From an uncultured Oscillibacter sp. (GTDB lineage: Bacteria > Bacillota > Clostridia > Oscillospirales > Oscillospiraceae), in assembly GCA_910585245.1 (NCBI GenBank), contig CAJUCO010000017.1:1-47446 (forward strand): DNA of 47,446 nucleotides. The letters run 5' to 3'. Both the position numbers and the translations under genes were made by a program. This document shows positions 22,826-30,469 of this stretch, piece after piece. Numbering within the stretch: position 1 is the first letter of the stretch; every line of letters starts with the position of its first letter. The notes under the pieces were generated by a model. It had not been told where the DNA came from and ran no database searches. It was given only the letters and a program-made list of their open reading frames with translations.

Positions 22826-24118
22826 TCATTGTCCGGGATTCGCCCTCTGAAATTTTGAACTGTAAGCCCCGCGAACCGCGCCGCAAAGGTACAAAGACCC
22901 TAAGGCGCAGACCGCGCCGTCTCTCCCCGCCGCCGCCAAGGCGGCCTTCACGCCTTCCTCCACCGAAGCGCAAGGATGGGCCTCCACTCCACGGGCCGCC
23001 AGGAGAGCGCACAGCGCCGCCGGGTCCATGGCCCTGGGGCTGTCGGGGCGGAGGACAAAGACCCGCTCCGCCAGAGGGGCCAAAAGATCCAACATATCTC
23101 CGGCATCCTTGTCCCCCATGATTCCCAGAAGCACCGTCAACCTTTTTCCGGGGAGGAGGGCGCCCAGGCTCTTCACCGCTGCCCGCATCCCATGGGCATT
23201 GTGAGCGCCGTCTAACAGGAACACAGGGTCCCTTCCCAGAATTTCAAAGCGTCCCGGCCAGCGGACTGTCTCCAGACCCCGGCGGACCGCCTCTTCCGGG
23301 ATGTTCCACCCCTTTTCCCCCAACCACTCCAGGGCCGTCAGAGCCAGGGCGGCATTTTCCACCTGATAGGCCCCGGCCAGGGGGATGGACAGCCTTTCCC
23401 AGGGGGCGAAGTCAAACACCGCGCCCTCCAGGTTCTGTTGCCTAACCGCAAGACGGGAGAGGTCCAGTTCTCTCAGCGCCGCTCCCCGCTCCCGGCAGGT
23501 TCGGCAAAACACCTCGTCCGCCTCCGGGCAACCGCCCCGGCTCACCACCGCTCCGCCGGGCTTGACAATGCCCGCCTTGGCGGCGGCCACGTCCCGGAGC
23601 GTGGGACCTAAAAGGGCGGCGTGATCCATCCCCATGGCGGTGAGCACCGCTAACTCCGGCGTGTCGATGACGTTGGAGGCGTCCAACTCCCCACCCAAAC
23701 CCGTCTCCAGAACCACGATCTCACAGCCCTGCTCCCGGAAGTGCAAAAACGCGGCGGCGGTAATCAACTCAAACTCCGTGGGGTGCTCCGGCATGGCCCC
23801 GGCGGCGGGCCGGATCTGGTCCACCACCGCTCCCAGGGCTCCGTCTGTGATTTCCTCCCCGTTGACCCGGATACGCTCGTGAAAACGCTCCAGATGGGGG
23901 GAGGTGTTCAGGCCCACCCGGTACCCCGCCGCCTCCAAGACGGAGGCGAGGCAGGCACAGACGCTGCCCTTGCCGTTGGTCCCCGCCACATGGAGGAATT
24001 TCAGCTCCCGTTGTGGGTCTCCCAGGCGGCAAAGCAGGTCCCGTATGCGGTCCAGGCCCGGGGCGTGGGCCTCCCAGCCATAGGAGTGAATGTAATCCAC
24101 CGCCTCTTCTCCCGTCAT
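22826..24118 (-). CDS. folC: Folylpolyglutamate/dihydrofolate synthase
   Basis: This 430-aa Mur-ligase-family enzyme adds glutamates to folates (and may join glutamate to dihydropteroate). The P-loop is in FLHVAGTNGKGSVCACLASVL (about 40-60). Further motifs are TSPHLERFHERIRVNGEEI, VLETGLGGELDASNVI, GMDHAALLGPTLRDVAAAKAGI and LLDGAHNAHGMRA in the C-terminal domain. The RBS is GGGAGGGA. It starts 13 bp after the folT-like gene and is therefore under the same tetrahydrofolate riboswitch, so folate uptake and cellular retention by polyglutamylation would be regulated together. Confidence 0.95.
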   Translation of the reverse strand: MTGEEAVDYIHSYGWEAHAPGLDRIRDLLCRLGDPQRELKFLHVAGTNGKGSVCACLASVLEAAGYRVGLNTSPHLERFHERIRVNGEEITDGALGAVVDQIRPAAGAMPEHPTEFELITAAAFLHFREQGCEIVVLETGLGGELDASNVIDTPELAVLTAMGMDHAALLGPTLRDVAAAKAGIVKPGGAVVSRGGCPEADEVFCRTCRERGAALRELDLSRLAVRQQNLEGAVFDFAPWERLSIPLAGAYQVENAALALTALEWLGEKGWNIPEEAVRRGLETVRWPGRFEILGRDPVFLLDGAHNAHGMRAAVKSLGALLPGKRLTVLLGIMGDKDAGDMLDLLAPLAERVFVLRPDSPRAMDPAALCALLAARGVEAHPCASVEEGVKAALAAAGRDGAVCALGSLYLCGAVRGAYSSKFQRANPGQ

Positions 24119-24131
24119 GCCAATCCCTCCC

Positions 24132-24686
24132 TTACAGGTTCCAGCCGGCGTTTCGCTGCCGCAGCGCCTTTACCAGGGGAATGGCCAGAGAGGACATCAC
24201 CACGGCGTTGATCATGCCCACCGCCAGCCGCCAGACAAAATCCCCCAAAATCAGGCCCGGGAAATAGTACCCCATCAACACGCTGTCCAGCCAGTTCACC
24301 AAAGTATTGCCCACGGTGGTGCAAACCGCCGCCACTATGCAAACCGCATAGCACAAAATCCGCCGCTCCTCCAGCCGCTGTCCCCGAACAGCCGCCAGCG
24401 CAAGGGCTCCCAGGCCCACTACCAACCCCCGAAGGGCCGGGGGAATCAGGTACAACGCCGTGGTATAGGTGATGCCATAGGTCAAAAGCTGTTTGAAAAA
24501 CTCGCCCACCATGGCCACGATCACCGCGTCCACCGGGCCAAAGAGCAGGGCCGCCGCCACCACCGGCAAAGAGCCGAAGGAAATCCGCACGTTCCCCACC
24601 TGTACCGCCGCGTAGAGCGACAGGGGCAGATACATGGCCGCCAGCAGCGCGACATAGCACATCCGTTTCACATTCATTTTGGGCAT
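24132..24686 (-). CDS. folT: ECF transporter S component, folate-type (FolT-like)
   Basis: This 184-aa membrane protein of about six helices begins MPKMNVKRMCYVALLAAMYLPLS. It contains the RISFGSLPVVAAALLFGPVDAVIVAMVGEF region typical of FolT/BioY/PdxU-type substrate-binding S components. These units work with a shared EcfA1/A2/T energizing module, not encoded in this window. The substrate assignment comes from the tetrahydrofolate riboswitch directly upstream and from folC 13 bp downstream. The start at 24686 has AGGAGG 8 bases upstream, and that Shine-Dalgarno sequence lies in a sequestering hairpin. Confidence 0.88.
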   Translation of the reverse strand: MPKMNVKRMCYVALLAAMYLPLSLYAAVQVGNVRISFGSLPVVAAALLFGPVDAVIVAMVGEFFKQLLTYGITYTTALYLIPPALRGLVVGLGALALAAVRGQRLEERRILCYAVCIVAAVCTTVGNTLVNWLDSVLMGYYFPGLILGDFVWRLAVGMINAVVMSSLAIPLVKALRQRNAGWNL

Positions 24687-24694
24687 AAGAAAAA

Positions 24695-24732
24695 CCTCCT
24701 CTAAATTGCGGCAGTATGCCGCACAGAGGAAG
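24695..24732 (-). promoter_or_regulatory. Shine-Dalgarno-sequestering hairpin of folT
   Basis: In the leftward RNA, CUUCCUCU (24732-24725) can pair over 8 positions with the folT Shine-Dalgarno stretch AGAGGAGG (24702-24695). The intervening bases form a 6-bp TGCGGC/GCCGCA hairpin (24707-24723), giving a long two-part stem. This looks like the expression platform that lets the upstream riboswitch block translation. Confidence 0.7.
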
Positions 24733-24748
24733 CCCGTTCCCTGATGCG

Positions 24749-24849
24749 GCAGCGGGATGCGGGACGCGCACTGCGGGGGAAGATCCCCCTTCGTCCGGAA
24801 AGCAACTCCCCGTCTTTCCGGCACTTTAACACGCGTGTCCCTACTCTGC
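24749..24849 (-). ncRNA. Tetrahydrofolate (THF) riboswitch
   Basis: The leftward RNA has the THF-I landmarks in order: GCAGAGUAG at the 5' base of P1, GUGUUAAAGUGCC, GGGAGUUGC, ACGAAGGGGG, CCCCCGCAGUG, and CCCGCAUCCCGCUGC closing P1. It lies directly upstream of folT-folC, the usual context of this class in clostridia. A promoter (TTGTAT, 17 bases, TATCAT) fits at 24884-24912, about 30 bases upstream. Confidence 0.85.
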
Positions 24850-24883
24850 CTTTGTCCTCCCGGTTCTCACAGGGGACGGCTTT

Positions 24884-24912
24884 ATGATATACCATCTTCC
24901 GGCAAAATACAA
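24884..24912 (-). promoter_or_regulatory. Promoter of the THF riboswitch-folT-folC transcript
   Basis: Minus-strand TTGTAT (24907-24912), 17-base spacer, TATCAT (24884-24889). The -35 is weak, but the position just before the riboswitch aptamer supports it. Confidence 0.55.
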
Positions 24913-24967
24913 CCCCATCTTTTAAATTCCAAAAAACCCCAGTTTTCATCTCATCCCTTTGTACGCA

Positions 24968-25002
24968 CAAAGCGCCCCGGACGTTTTGTCCGGAGCGCTT
25001 TG
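24968..25002 (-). terminator. Hairpin after rnfB
   Basis: A 15-bp stem with one mismatch (24968-24982 with 24988-25002, loop GTTTT) directly follows the rnf operon. No clear U-run follows on the minus strand, so termination strength is uncertain. Confidence 0.6.
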
Positions 25003-25011
25003 GGAACGGGT

Positions 25012-25902
25012 TTATTTTCCGGCGGGTTCCGCCGCCTTGGCCTCTGCCGCAGCCTTGGCCTTTTCCGCCTGGGCCTTTTTGATGGCCTTGTACTTTTCCT
25101 TCTCCTCAGCGGTTGCCACGGGGAGAATGGCGTCTCGCGGGCAGACCTTGGTGCAGAGCTTGCAGCCTACGCACTTTTCATAGTCGATGACCGCCACGCC
25201 GTTTTCCACATGGATGGCGTCTTTTTTGCACTCCTTCTGGCACAGGCCGCAGCCGATGCAGGAGGTGGAGCAGACGCTCATGGCCGCTTTGCCCTTGTCC
25301 TGATTGGCGCAGCCCACGTGGACCTTCTTGGACACAGGGACGGAGGTAATCAGGTGCCGGGGGCAGGCGCTGGCGCAGGCCATACAGGCGGTGCACTTGT
25401 CCGGGTCCACCACGGCGGTGCCGCCGGGGCCGATGGACATGGCGCCAAACTGGCAGGCCGCCACGCAGGAGCCAAAGCCCAGGCACCCGAAGGCGCACTC
25501 CAGAGGGCCGCCGGCCACCTTGGTGGCGGAGATGCAGTCCTGGACGCCCACGTAGTCATACCGCTTTTTCGCGTTGACTCCGCCGGTGCAGCGGACGAAA
25601 GCCACCTGCCGCTCCCCGCTAGGCGCCTCCATGCCCATGATCTTGGCAATGGCGGCGGCGTTTTCCGCCCCGGCGGGGGCGCAGGCGGTGACGGGGGCCT
25701 CTCCCGCCAAGATGGCGGCGGCGCAACCGCCGCAGCCCGGGTAGCCGCAGCCGCCGCAGTTGGCGCCGGCCAGCAGGCCCAGTATCGCTTCCTCACGAGG
25801 GTCCTTCTTCACCTCGAAAATTTTAGAGGCCACGGCCAGGACCAGGCCGAACACCGCGCCCAGAATGCCCAGGACGGCTACCGCGAATAAAATATTCATC
25901 AT
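25012..25902 (-). CDS. rnfB: Rnf complex subunit RnfB (multi-cluster ferredoxin)
   Basis: This 296-aa protein receives electrons from reduced ferredoxin for the Rnf complex. An N-terminal membrane anchor (ILFAVAVLGILGAVFGLVLAVA) is followed by a Cys-rich cluster motif (ANCGGCGYPGCGGCA, about 48-62). Further cysteine groups follow (CAFGCLGFGSCVAAC, CTACMACASACP, CSTSCIGCGLCQKEC, CVGCKLCTKVCP), giving several Fe-S clusters as in clostridial RnfB. The end is a Lys/Ala-rich tail (AEKAKAAAEAKAAEPAGK). It is the last gene of rnfCDGEAB. Confidence 0.96.
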   Translation of the reverse strand: MMNILFAVAVLGILGAVFGLVLAVASKIFEVKKDPREEAILGLLAGANCGGCGYPGCGGCAAAILAGEAPVTACAPAGAENAAAIAKIMGMEAPSGERQVAFVRCTGGVNAKKRYDYVGVQDCISATKVAGGPLECAFGCLGFGSCVAACQFGAMSIGPGGTAVVDPDKCTACMACASACPRHLITSVPVSKKVHVGCANQDKGKAAMSVCSTSCIGCGLCQKECKKDAIHVENGVAVIDYEKCVGCKLCTKVCPRDAILPVATAEEKEKYKAIKKAQAEKAKAAAEAKAAEPAGK

Positions 25903-25918
25903 AATGCAACCGCCCTCC

Positions 25919-26509
25919 TTACCAAATTACCAAGCCGGAGAAACCCATGAACGCCAGGGCCATGAGACCGGCGGTGACCAGCGCGATGGGGAACCCCTCA
26001 AAACTCTTGGGATATTCGGCGAAAACCAGCCGCTCCCGGATGCTGGCAAAGAGCACGATGGCAACCAGGAAGCCGATGCCGCCGGTGATGCCGTAGACCA
26101 CGGACTCAATGAAGTTGTAGCTCTCCTGAATGTTCAAAAGGGCCACGCCCAGCACCGCGCAGTTGGTGGTGATCAGGGGCAGATACACGCCCAGGGCCGT
26201 GTACAAAGAGGGCATGGACTTCTGGAGGAACATCTCGATGAACTGCACCAAAGACGCAATGACCAGAATGAAAGCCACGGTCTGCATATACTGCAAATTC
26301 AGAGGCACCAGGATGAAGTTGTACACCGCCCAGGTGATGGCGGAGGCCAGACCCATGACGAAGGTCACGGCGAAGCCCATGCCCACGGCAGTGTCCACCT
26401 TCTTGGACACACCCAGGAAGGGGCAGATGCCGAGGAACTGGGAGAAAATGAAGTTATTCGCCAAGATGGCGCCCAGCGTGATTGCCAGGAGTTTTGAAAT
26501 CTGATCCAT
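25919..26509 (-). CDS. rnfA: Rnf complex subunit RnfA
   Basis: This 196-aa, six-helix membrane protein (LLAITLGAILANNFIFSQFLGICPFLGVSKK at the start) is related to RnfE and NqrE. The conserved Cys-bearing N-terminal segment binds a [2Fe-2S] cluster within the membrane together with RnfE, by analogy with characterised Rnf structures. It begins one base after rnfE ends and precedes rnfB by 16 bp. Confidence 0.96.
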   Translation of the reverse strand: MDQISKLLAITLGAILANNFIFSQFLGICPFLGVSKKVDTAVGMGFAVTFVMGLASAITWAVYNFILVPLNLQYMQTVAFILVIASLVQFIEMFLQKSMPSLYTALGVYLPLITTNCAVLGVALLNIQESYNFIESVVYGITGGIGFLVAIVLFASIRERLVFAEYPKSFEGFPIALVTAGLMALAFMGFSGLVIW

Positions 26510-27109
26510 TTACTTGCCCTCCTTACTCTTGGACAGCGCCCACTGCATGGCGGCAATGAGGAAGCCCAGCACCAGGAAGCCGCCCACGGGCAGAGTCAGA
26601 ATGCCGATGGGGAACTGCTCCGGAATGATGCGGAAGCCCGCCAGTGTGCCCGCGCCCAGCAGCTCCCGGATGAAGCACATAGCCAGCAGCACGGCGGTGT
26701 AACCCAGGCCCTGGAAGATGCCGTCGAAGAAGGACGCGCCCACGCCGTTCTTATAGGAGAAGGACTCCGCCCGGCCCAGGATGATGCAGTTTACCACGAT
26801 CAGCGGAATGAACACACCCAGGGAGGCGGCGATGGACTCGAAGAAGGCTTGCAGCAGCAAATCCACGCAGGTGACGAAGCCTGCGATGACCACGATGAAC
26901 ATGGCGATACGGATTTTGTCCGGGACGATTTTGCGGATGGCGGAGATGACCACGTTGGCCGCCGTCAAAATGATGAGCACAGACACACCCATGCCCAAAC
27001 CGTTCATAATGGAGGTGGTGATCGCCATGGTGGAGCACAGGCCCAGCATCTGCACCAGAACGGGGTTTTGGGTCAGAAGACCCTCTTTAAACTGTTTTCC
27101 GATATTCAT
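26510..27109 (-). CDS. rnfE: Rnf complex subunit RnfE
   Basis: This 199-aa membrane protein is homologous to RnfA (KEGLLTQNPVLVQMLGLCSTMAIT at the start; EFIPL-like FIPLIVVNCIILGRAESFSYKNG in the middle). It forms the membrane core with RnfA and RnfD that couples electron flow to Na+ or H+ export. Its stop abuts the rnfA start codon. Confidence 0.96.
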   Translation of the reverse strand: MNIGKQFKEGLLTQNPVLVQMLGLCSTMAITTSIMNGLGMGVSVLIILTAANVVISAIRKIVPDKIRIAMFIVVIAGFVTCVDLLLQAFFESIAASLGVFIPLIVVNCIILGRAESFSYKNGVGASFFDGIFQGLGYTAVLLAMCFIRELLGAGTLAGFRIIPEQFPIGILTLPVGGFLVLGFLIAAMQWALSKSKEGK

Positions 27110-27127
27110 AAGTCGGCTCCCCCTTTC

Positions 27128-27748
27128 TCAGCCCAGCACGCCGGCCACCGCCAGCGCGGCGTTGACGCCGTTGGTCACGCCCCGGGTAGAGACCGTGGCG
27201 CCGGAGATGGCGTCCACATTGGCCCCCACGGTCAAAATTCCGTCAGCGGCGCTTTTGCCCTCAAACTGGCTCAGCACCCCTACGCCGGAGGCTGTGGGCA
27301 TATTGGTCATGACCTTGGAGCCAATTCCGGCGGTTTCGGCGTTTTTGACAATGGACACGCCGGTGACAGCTCCCTCGCTGTCCACGCCCACCATCATTTC
27401 GATCTTGCCCTGAGAGCCGCTGGCCACCACTTTGATGGCGTAGCCCACAGTCGCGCCGCCTACCTGGGCTTCGTACACGGAGTCCAGAGCGACGCTGCCG
27501 GAGGCGGCGGTCATTTCGTCGGTGAGAGCCAGCTTGTCGGAGAAGGTGGTGTTGTCGGGGTCCGCCACCACGGCCTTCATGGCCTCCACGGTTTTCGCCC
27601 GGTTGATCTCGTCAATTTTTTCCTCTGTGACGGCGTTGACGCCGCCCAGCGCCGCCGCCACCACCACACAGGTGATCAATAATGTGACGGTCAGTTTAAT
27701 GATGTACGCGGGGTCCATCTGAAGGGTTTCTTTGCTTTTGGTGCTCAT
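27128..27748 (-). CDS. rnfG: Rnf complex subunit RnfG (covalent FMN)
   Basis: The start at 27748 has GGAGGGG upstream and overlaps the rnfD stop by 4 bp, as expected for coupling. The 206-aa protein has one N-terminal membrane helix (IIKLTVTLLITCVVVAAALGG) and an extracytoplasmic FMN-binding domain. The flavin attachment motif is SGATVSTRGV near the C-terminus, where the Thr carries FMN through a phosphoester bond. Confidence 0.95.
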   Translation of the reverse strand: MSTKSKETLQMDPAYIIKLTVTLLITCVVVAAALGGVNAVTEEKIDEINRAKTVEAMKAVVADPDNTTFSDKLALTDEMTAASGSVALDSVYEAQVGGATVGYAIKVVASGSQGKIEMMVGVDSEGAVTGVSIVKNAETAGIGSKVMTNMPTASGVGVLSQFEGKSAADGILTVGANVDAISGATVSTRGVTNGVNAALAVAGVLG

Positions 27749-28785
27749 TTCGCGGCCCCCTCCTTCTTGTCGGATTTCACAACGCCAAAGCGCACGGGCT
27801 TGGTGTACTTGTCGATGAAGGGCACAAACAGGTTCATCACCATGATGGAGTAGCACACGCCCTCGTTATAAGACCCGAAATAGCGGATCAGCACGGTGAA
27901 CAATCCGCAGCCCACGCCGAAGATCAGCTGGCCCTTTTTGGTGACGGGAGAGGTGGCGTAATCGGTGGCCATGAAGAACGCACCCAGCATAAGGCCGCCG
28001 CCAAAGATGCTGTAGAGCATCCAGTCCAGGCTGGAACCGGCCTTGGGGAACAGGAAGGTGAGAACGGCCACGGTGCCGATGTACGCGGCGGGAGTCTGCC
28101 AGTTGATGACCTTCCGCCAGATGAGATACACGCCGCCGATAATCAGCATCAGGGCGGAAACCTCGCCCAGGGAACCGCCGGTCTGGCCCAGGAACATCTC
28201 CCCCACGCTGTAGGTCCCGGTGAGGGTCCCAAAGCTCTCCGCCAGGGCGGCGGGGTCCGTGCCCTTCATATAAGAAAGGGGGGTGGCGGCGGTGACGAGG
28301 TCCACATTGGACCCGAAGATGGCCGCCTTATTCGCGGCGGGTTCCACCCAAGTGGTCATGGATCCGGCGTAGCTGGCCAGCAGCACCGCCCGGCCAGCCA
28401 GGGCGGGGTTCACAAAGTTTTTGCCAATGCCGCCAAAGAGCTGCTTGACAATGATGATGGCGAAGGCGTCGCCTATGAGGATCATCCAATAGGGAATCTG
28501 CACCGGGCTGACAAAGGCCAGCAGCATACCGGTAACCACGGAGCTCAAATCCTGAACGGACTGGGGCTTTTTCATCGCCTTGCGGTACAGCCACTCGAAA
28601 AAGATACACCCGGCCACAGACACCGCCGTCATCGTCAGGGCCCGAAGACCAAAGTTAAAGCAGGCGAACGCCAAGGCGGGCACCATGGCGATGATCACGT
28701 CTTTCATGATGCCCTGGGTGGTCTCGCTTCCGCGGATGTGAGGCGAGGAGGTGGCGATCAGCTTGAGATTTTTATAGTCCGTCAT
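27745..28785 (-). CDS. rnfD: Rnf complex subunit RnfD (covalent FMN)
   Basis: This 346-aa membrane protein is related to NqrB. Conserved features include SSPHIRGSETTQGIMKDVIIAMVPAL near the N-terminus, KQLFGGIGKNFVNPALAGR, and the flavinylation site around TAATPLSYMKG, where a Thr carries covalent FMN. RnfD is thought to hold the ion pathway. It overlaps rnfC by 4 bp and rnfG by 4 bp. Confidence 0.96.
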   Translation of the reverse strand: MTDYKNLKLIATSSPHIRGSETTQGIMKDVIIAMVPALAFACFNFGLRALTMTAVSVAGCIFFEWLYRKAMKKPQSVQDLSSVVTGMLLAFVSPVQIPYWMILIGDAFAIIIVKQLFGGIGKNFVNPALAGRAVLLASYAGSMTTWVEPAANKAAIFGSNVDLVTAATPLSYMKGTDPAALAESFGTLTGTYSVGEMFLGQTGGSLGEVSALMLIIGGVYLIWRKVINWQTPAAYIGTVAVLTFLFPKAGSSLDWMLYSIFGGGLMLGAFFMATDYATSPVTKKGQLIFGVGCGLFTVLIRYFGSYNEGVCYSIMVMNLFVPFIDKYTKPVRFGVVKSDKKEGAAK

Positions 28786-30158
28786 TTGTTGACAACCTCC
28801 TTTTTCGCCTCTTCGGCGGCTTTTTTGGCCTCGGCGGCGGCCTTGGCCTTGGCCGCGGCGTCCTTCACCAGCTGCTTTCCGGTTTTAAACATATGGGTCA
28901 GGTGCAGCCGGGCGGGGCAGGTGTAGGCGCAGGCGCCGCACTCCATGCAATCCATGATGTTGGCTTCGTTCAGTTCGTCCACCAGCCCCTTGGAGGCGTA
29001 CTGGTACAGAAACAGGGGCTCCAAGTGCATGGGGCACACGCCCACGCACTTGCCGCAGCGGATGCACTGGGGATGCTCCACGGTCTGCTCTTCCTTCTCG
29101 CAGAAGGCCAGCATACAGCCCGTGCCCTTGGCCACGGGGATATCGGCGGTGTACTGGGCCATGCCCATCATGGGGCCGCCGGCAATCAACTTATATGTAC
29201 CGTCCTTCAGCCCGCCGCAAAAGTCGAACAGAAGAGACACGGGGGTGCCGATGGGGCACTCCACATTCTTGGGCTCCACCACGCCGGAGCCGGAGACCGT
29301 CACCACTTTTTTCACCACGGGCATTCCCGTGGTAATGGCCTTGTAAATGGCGCAGGTGGTATTGATATTGAAAACCGCGCAGCCGATGTTGCTGGGCAGA
29401 CCGCCCGGGGGCACCTGCTTGCCGGTGATGGCCTGACAGAGCTGCTTCTCACCGCCCTGGGGATAGCGGCAGCGAAGCCCCTCCACCACCACGGGGGCGT
29501 GCTTTTCGGCAATGGTTTTATTCAGCTGGTCGATGCCGTTTTGTTTGTTGACCTCCACGCCGATGACCACTTTTTCCACGCCGAACATCTTGGCAAGGTA
29601 GGTCGCGCCGCCAATGATCTCCCCGGAGCGCTCCAACATGGCCCGGTGATCCCCGGTGATGTAGGGTTCGCACTCGGCGCCGTTGATGATCACCGTGTCC
29701 ACTTTTCCAATGCCGCCGGAAATTTTCACGTGGGTGGGGAAGGTGGCGCCGCCCATACCGACGATGCCGGCGTTTTTCACAATTTCCACCATCTCGTCCA
29801 CGCTGAGAGCGTCGGGGTTGGCCGGGGCCTGGACCTCTTCGCTGACCTCGTCTTGGCCGTCGTTGTCAATGACGACGGACATCATATTTCCACCCATGGA
29901 ATAGGGACGGGGCTCCACCGCCTTGACGGTGCCGGAGACGCTGGCGTGGATGGGAGCGCCAAGGCCCCGAAACTCGCCGATCTTCTGGCCCACCTTCACG
30001 TGGTCCCCGGCCTTCACCAGGGGGGTGCATGGCGCGCCGAAGTGCTGGGACATGGGAATGACCACCTGTGCCGGGGCGGGCAACTGTTCGATGGCCTTTT
30101 CATTGGTCGCGGCTTTCATGTCGTGGGGATGAACGCCGCCGAAGAACGCTTGTGCCAT
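28782..30158 (-). CDS. rnfC: Rnf complex subunit RnfC (NAD-binding)
   Basis: This 458-aa peripheral subunit is where NAD+ is reduced. It shows GGVHPHDMK at the start, a biotinyl-lipoyl-like barrel (GAPCTPLVKAGDHVKVGQKIGE), the FMN/NAD Rossmann region (GIVGMGGATFPTHVK, INGAECEPYITGDHR) and two [4Fe-4S] motifs (CIRCGKCVGVCP, CMECGACAYTCP). The C-terminus is a coiled Lys/Ala tail (AAAKAKAAAEAKKAAEEAKK). It is the first gene of the operon, with the order C-D-G-E-A-B of acetogenic and other clostridia. Together the complex couples ferredoxin:NAD+ oxidoreduction to Na+ or H+ export, which could power the NSS symporter in this window. Confidence 0.96.
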   Translation of the reverse strand: MAQAFFGGVHPHDMKAATNEKAIEQLPAPAQVVIPMSQHFGAPCTPLVKAGDHVKVGQKIGEFRGLGAPIHASVSGTVKAVEPRPYSMGGNMMSVVIDNDGQDEVSEEVQAPANPDALSVDEMVEIVKNAGIVGMGGATFPTHVKISGGIGKVDTVIINGAECEPYITGDHRAMLERSGEIIGGATYLAKMFGVEKVVIGVEVNKQNGIDQLNKTIAEKHAPVVVEGLRCRYPQGGEKQLCQAITGKQVPPGGLPSNIGCAVFNINTTCAIYKAITTGMPVVKKVVTVSGSGVVEPKNVECPIGTPVSLLFDFCGGLKDGTYKLIAGGPMMGMAQYTADIPVAKGTGCMLAFCEKEEQTVEHPQCIRCGKCVGVCPMHLEPLFLYQYASKGLVDELNEANIMDCMECGACAYTCPARLHLTHMFKTGKQLVKDAAAKAKAAAEAKKAAEEAKKEVVNK

Positions 30159-30262
30159 TATTTCACCTCATTTTTTACTCCTGACAGCGGCCCGGGCGCG
30201 GACGCAAAGGCGGTCCCCACCTTTGGGCCGGCTGACGTGCCTGGACAGACTATCACATACTT
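30159..30262 (-). promoter_or_regulatory. Structured 5' leader of the rnf operon
   Basis: Between the predicted start (near 30262) and rnfC the leader can fold into a CAGC.GGCCC / GGGCC.GCTG stem (about 30183-30233) enclosing an AAAGG...CCTTT hairpin. The Shine-Dalgarno sequence follows directly. I cannot match it to a known riboswitch class. It may be an attenuator or ligand-sensing RNA. Confidence 0.4.
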
Positions 30263-30268
30263 CCTGAT

Positions 30269-30297
30269 ATTGTACACCATGCTTCTAAAAATGTCCA
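30269..30297 (-). promoter_or_regulatory. Promoter of the rnf operon
   Basis: Minus-strand TGGACA (30292-30297), 17-base spacer, TACAAT (30269-30274), one mismatch from consensus in each box. ACAGACT (30245-30251) and AGTCTGT (30297-30303) form an inverted pair flanking it. The rest of the gap to 30469 carries only the hairpin at 30389-30417. Confidence 0.65.
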
Positions 30298-30388
30298 GTC
30301 TGTGAACTGCTTTTTTTCTGGTAATTTTGCCGTTTTTTGCGGAGCCTTTATACTTTCGGGGCTTTCCCCGGCCCTTTTGCGCGGAGAA

Positions 30389-30417
30389 ACCGCCCTCCCG
30401 GCAAAGGGAAGGGCGGT
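30389..30417 (-). terminator. Terminator-like hairpin after the unknown 334-aa gene
   Basis: ACCGCCCT (30389-30396) pairs with AGGGCGGT (30410-30417) around a GC-rich inner part, followed on the minus strand by a short U-run. It lies 53 bp beyond the leftward gene ending at 30470. Confidence 0.55.
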
Positions 30418-30469
30418 CCGTAATCGTTTATTTAGGTGATTTTTATCTCTGAAGCGGGGAAAAGAGCCG

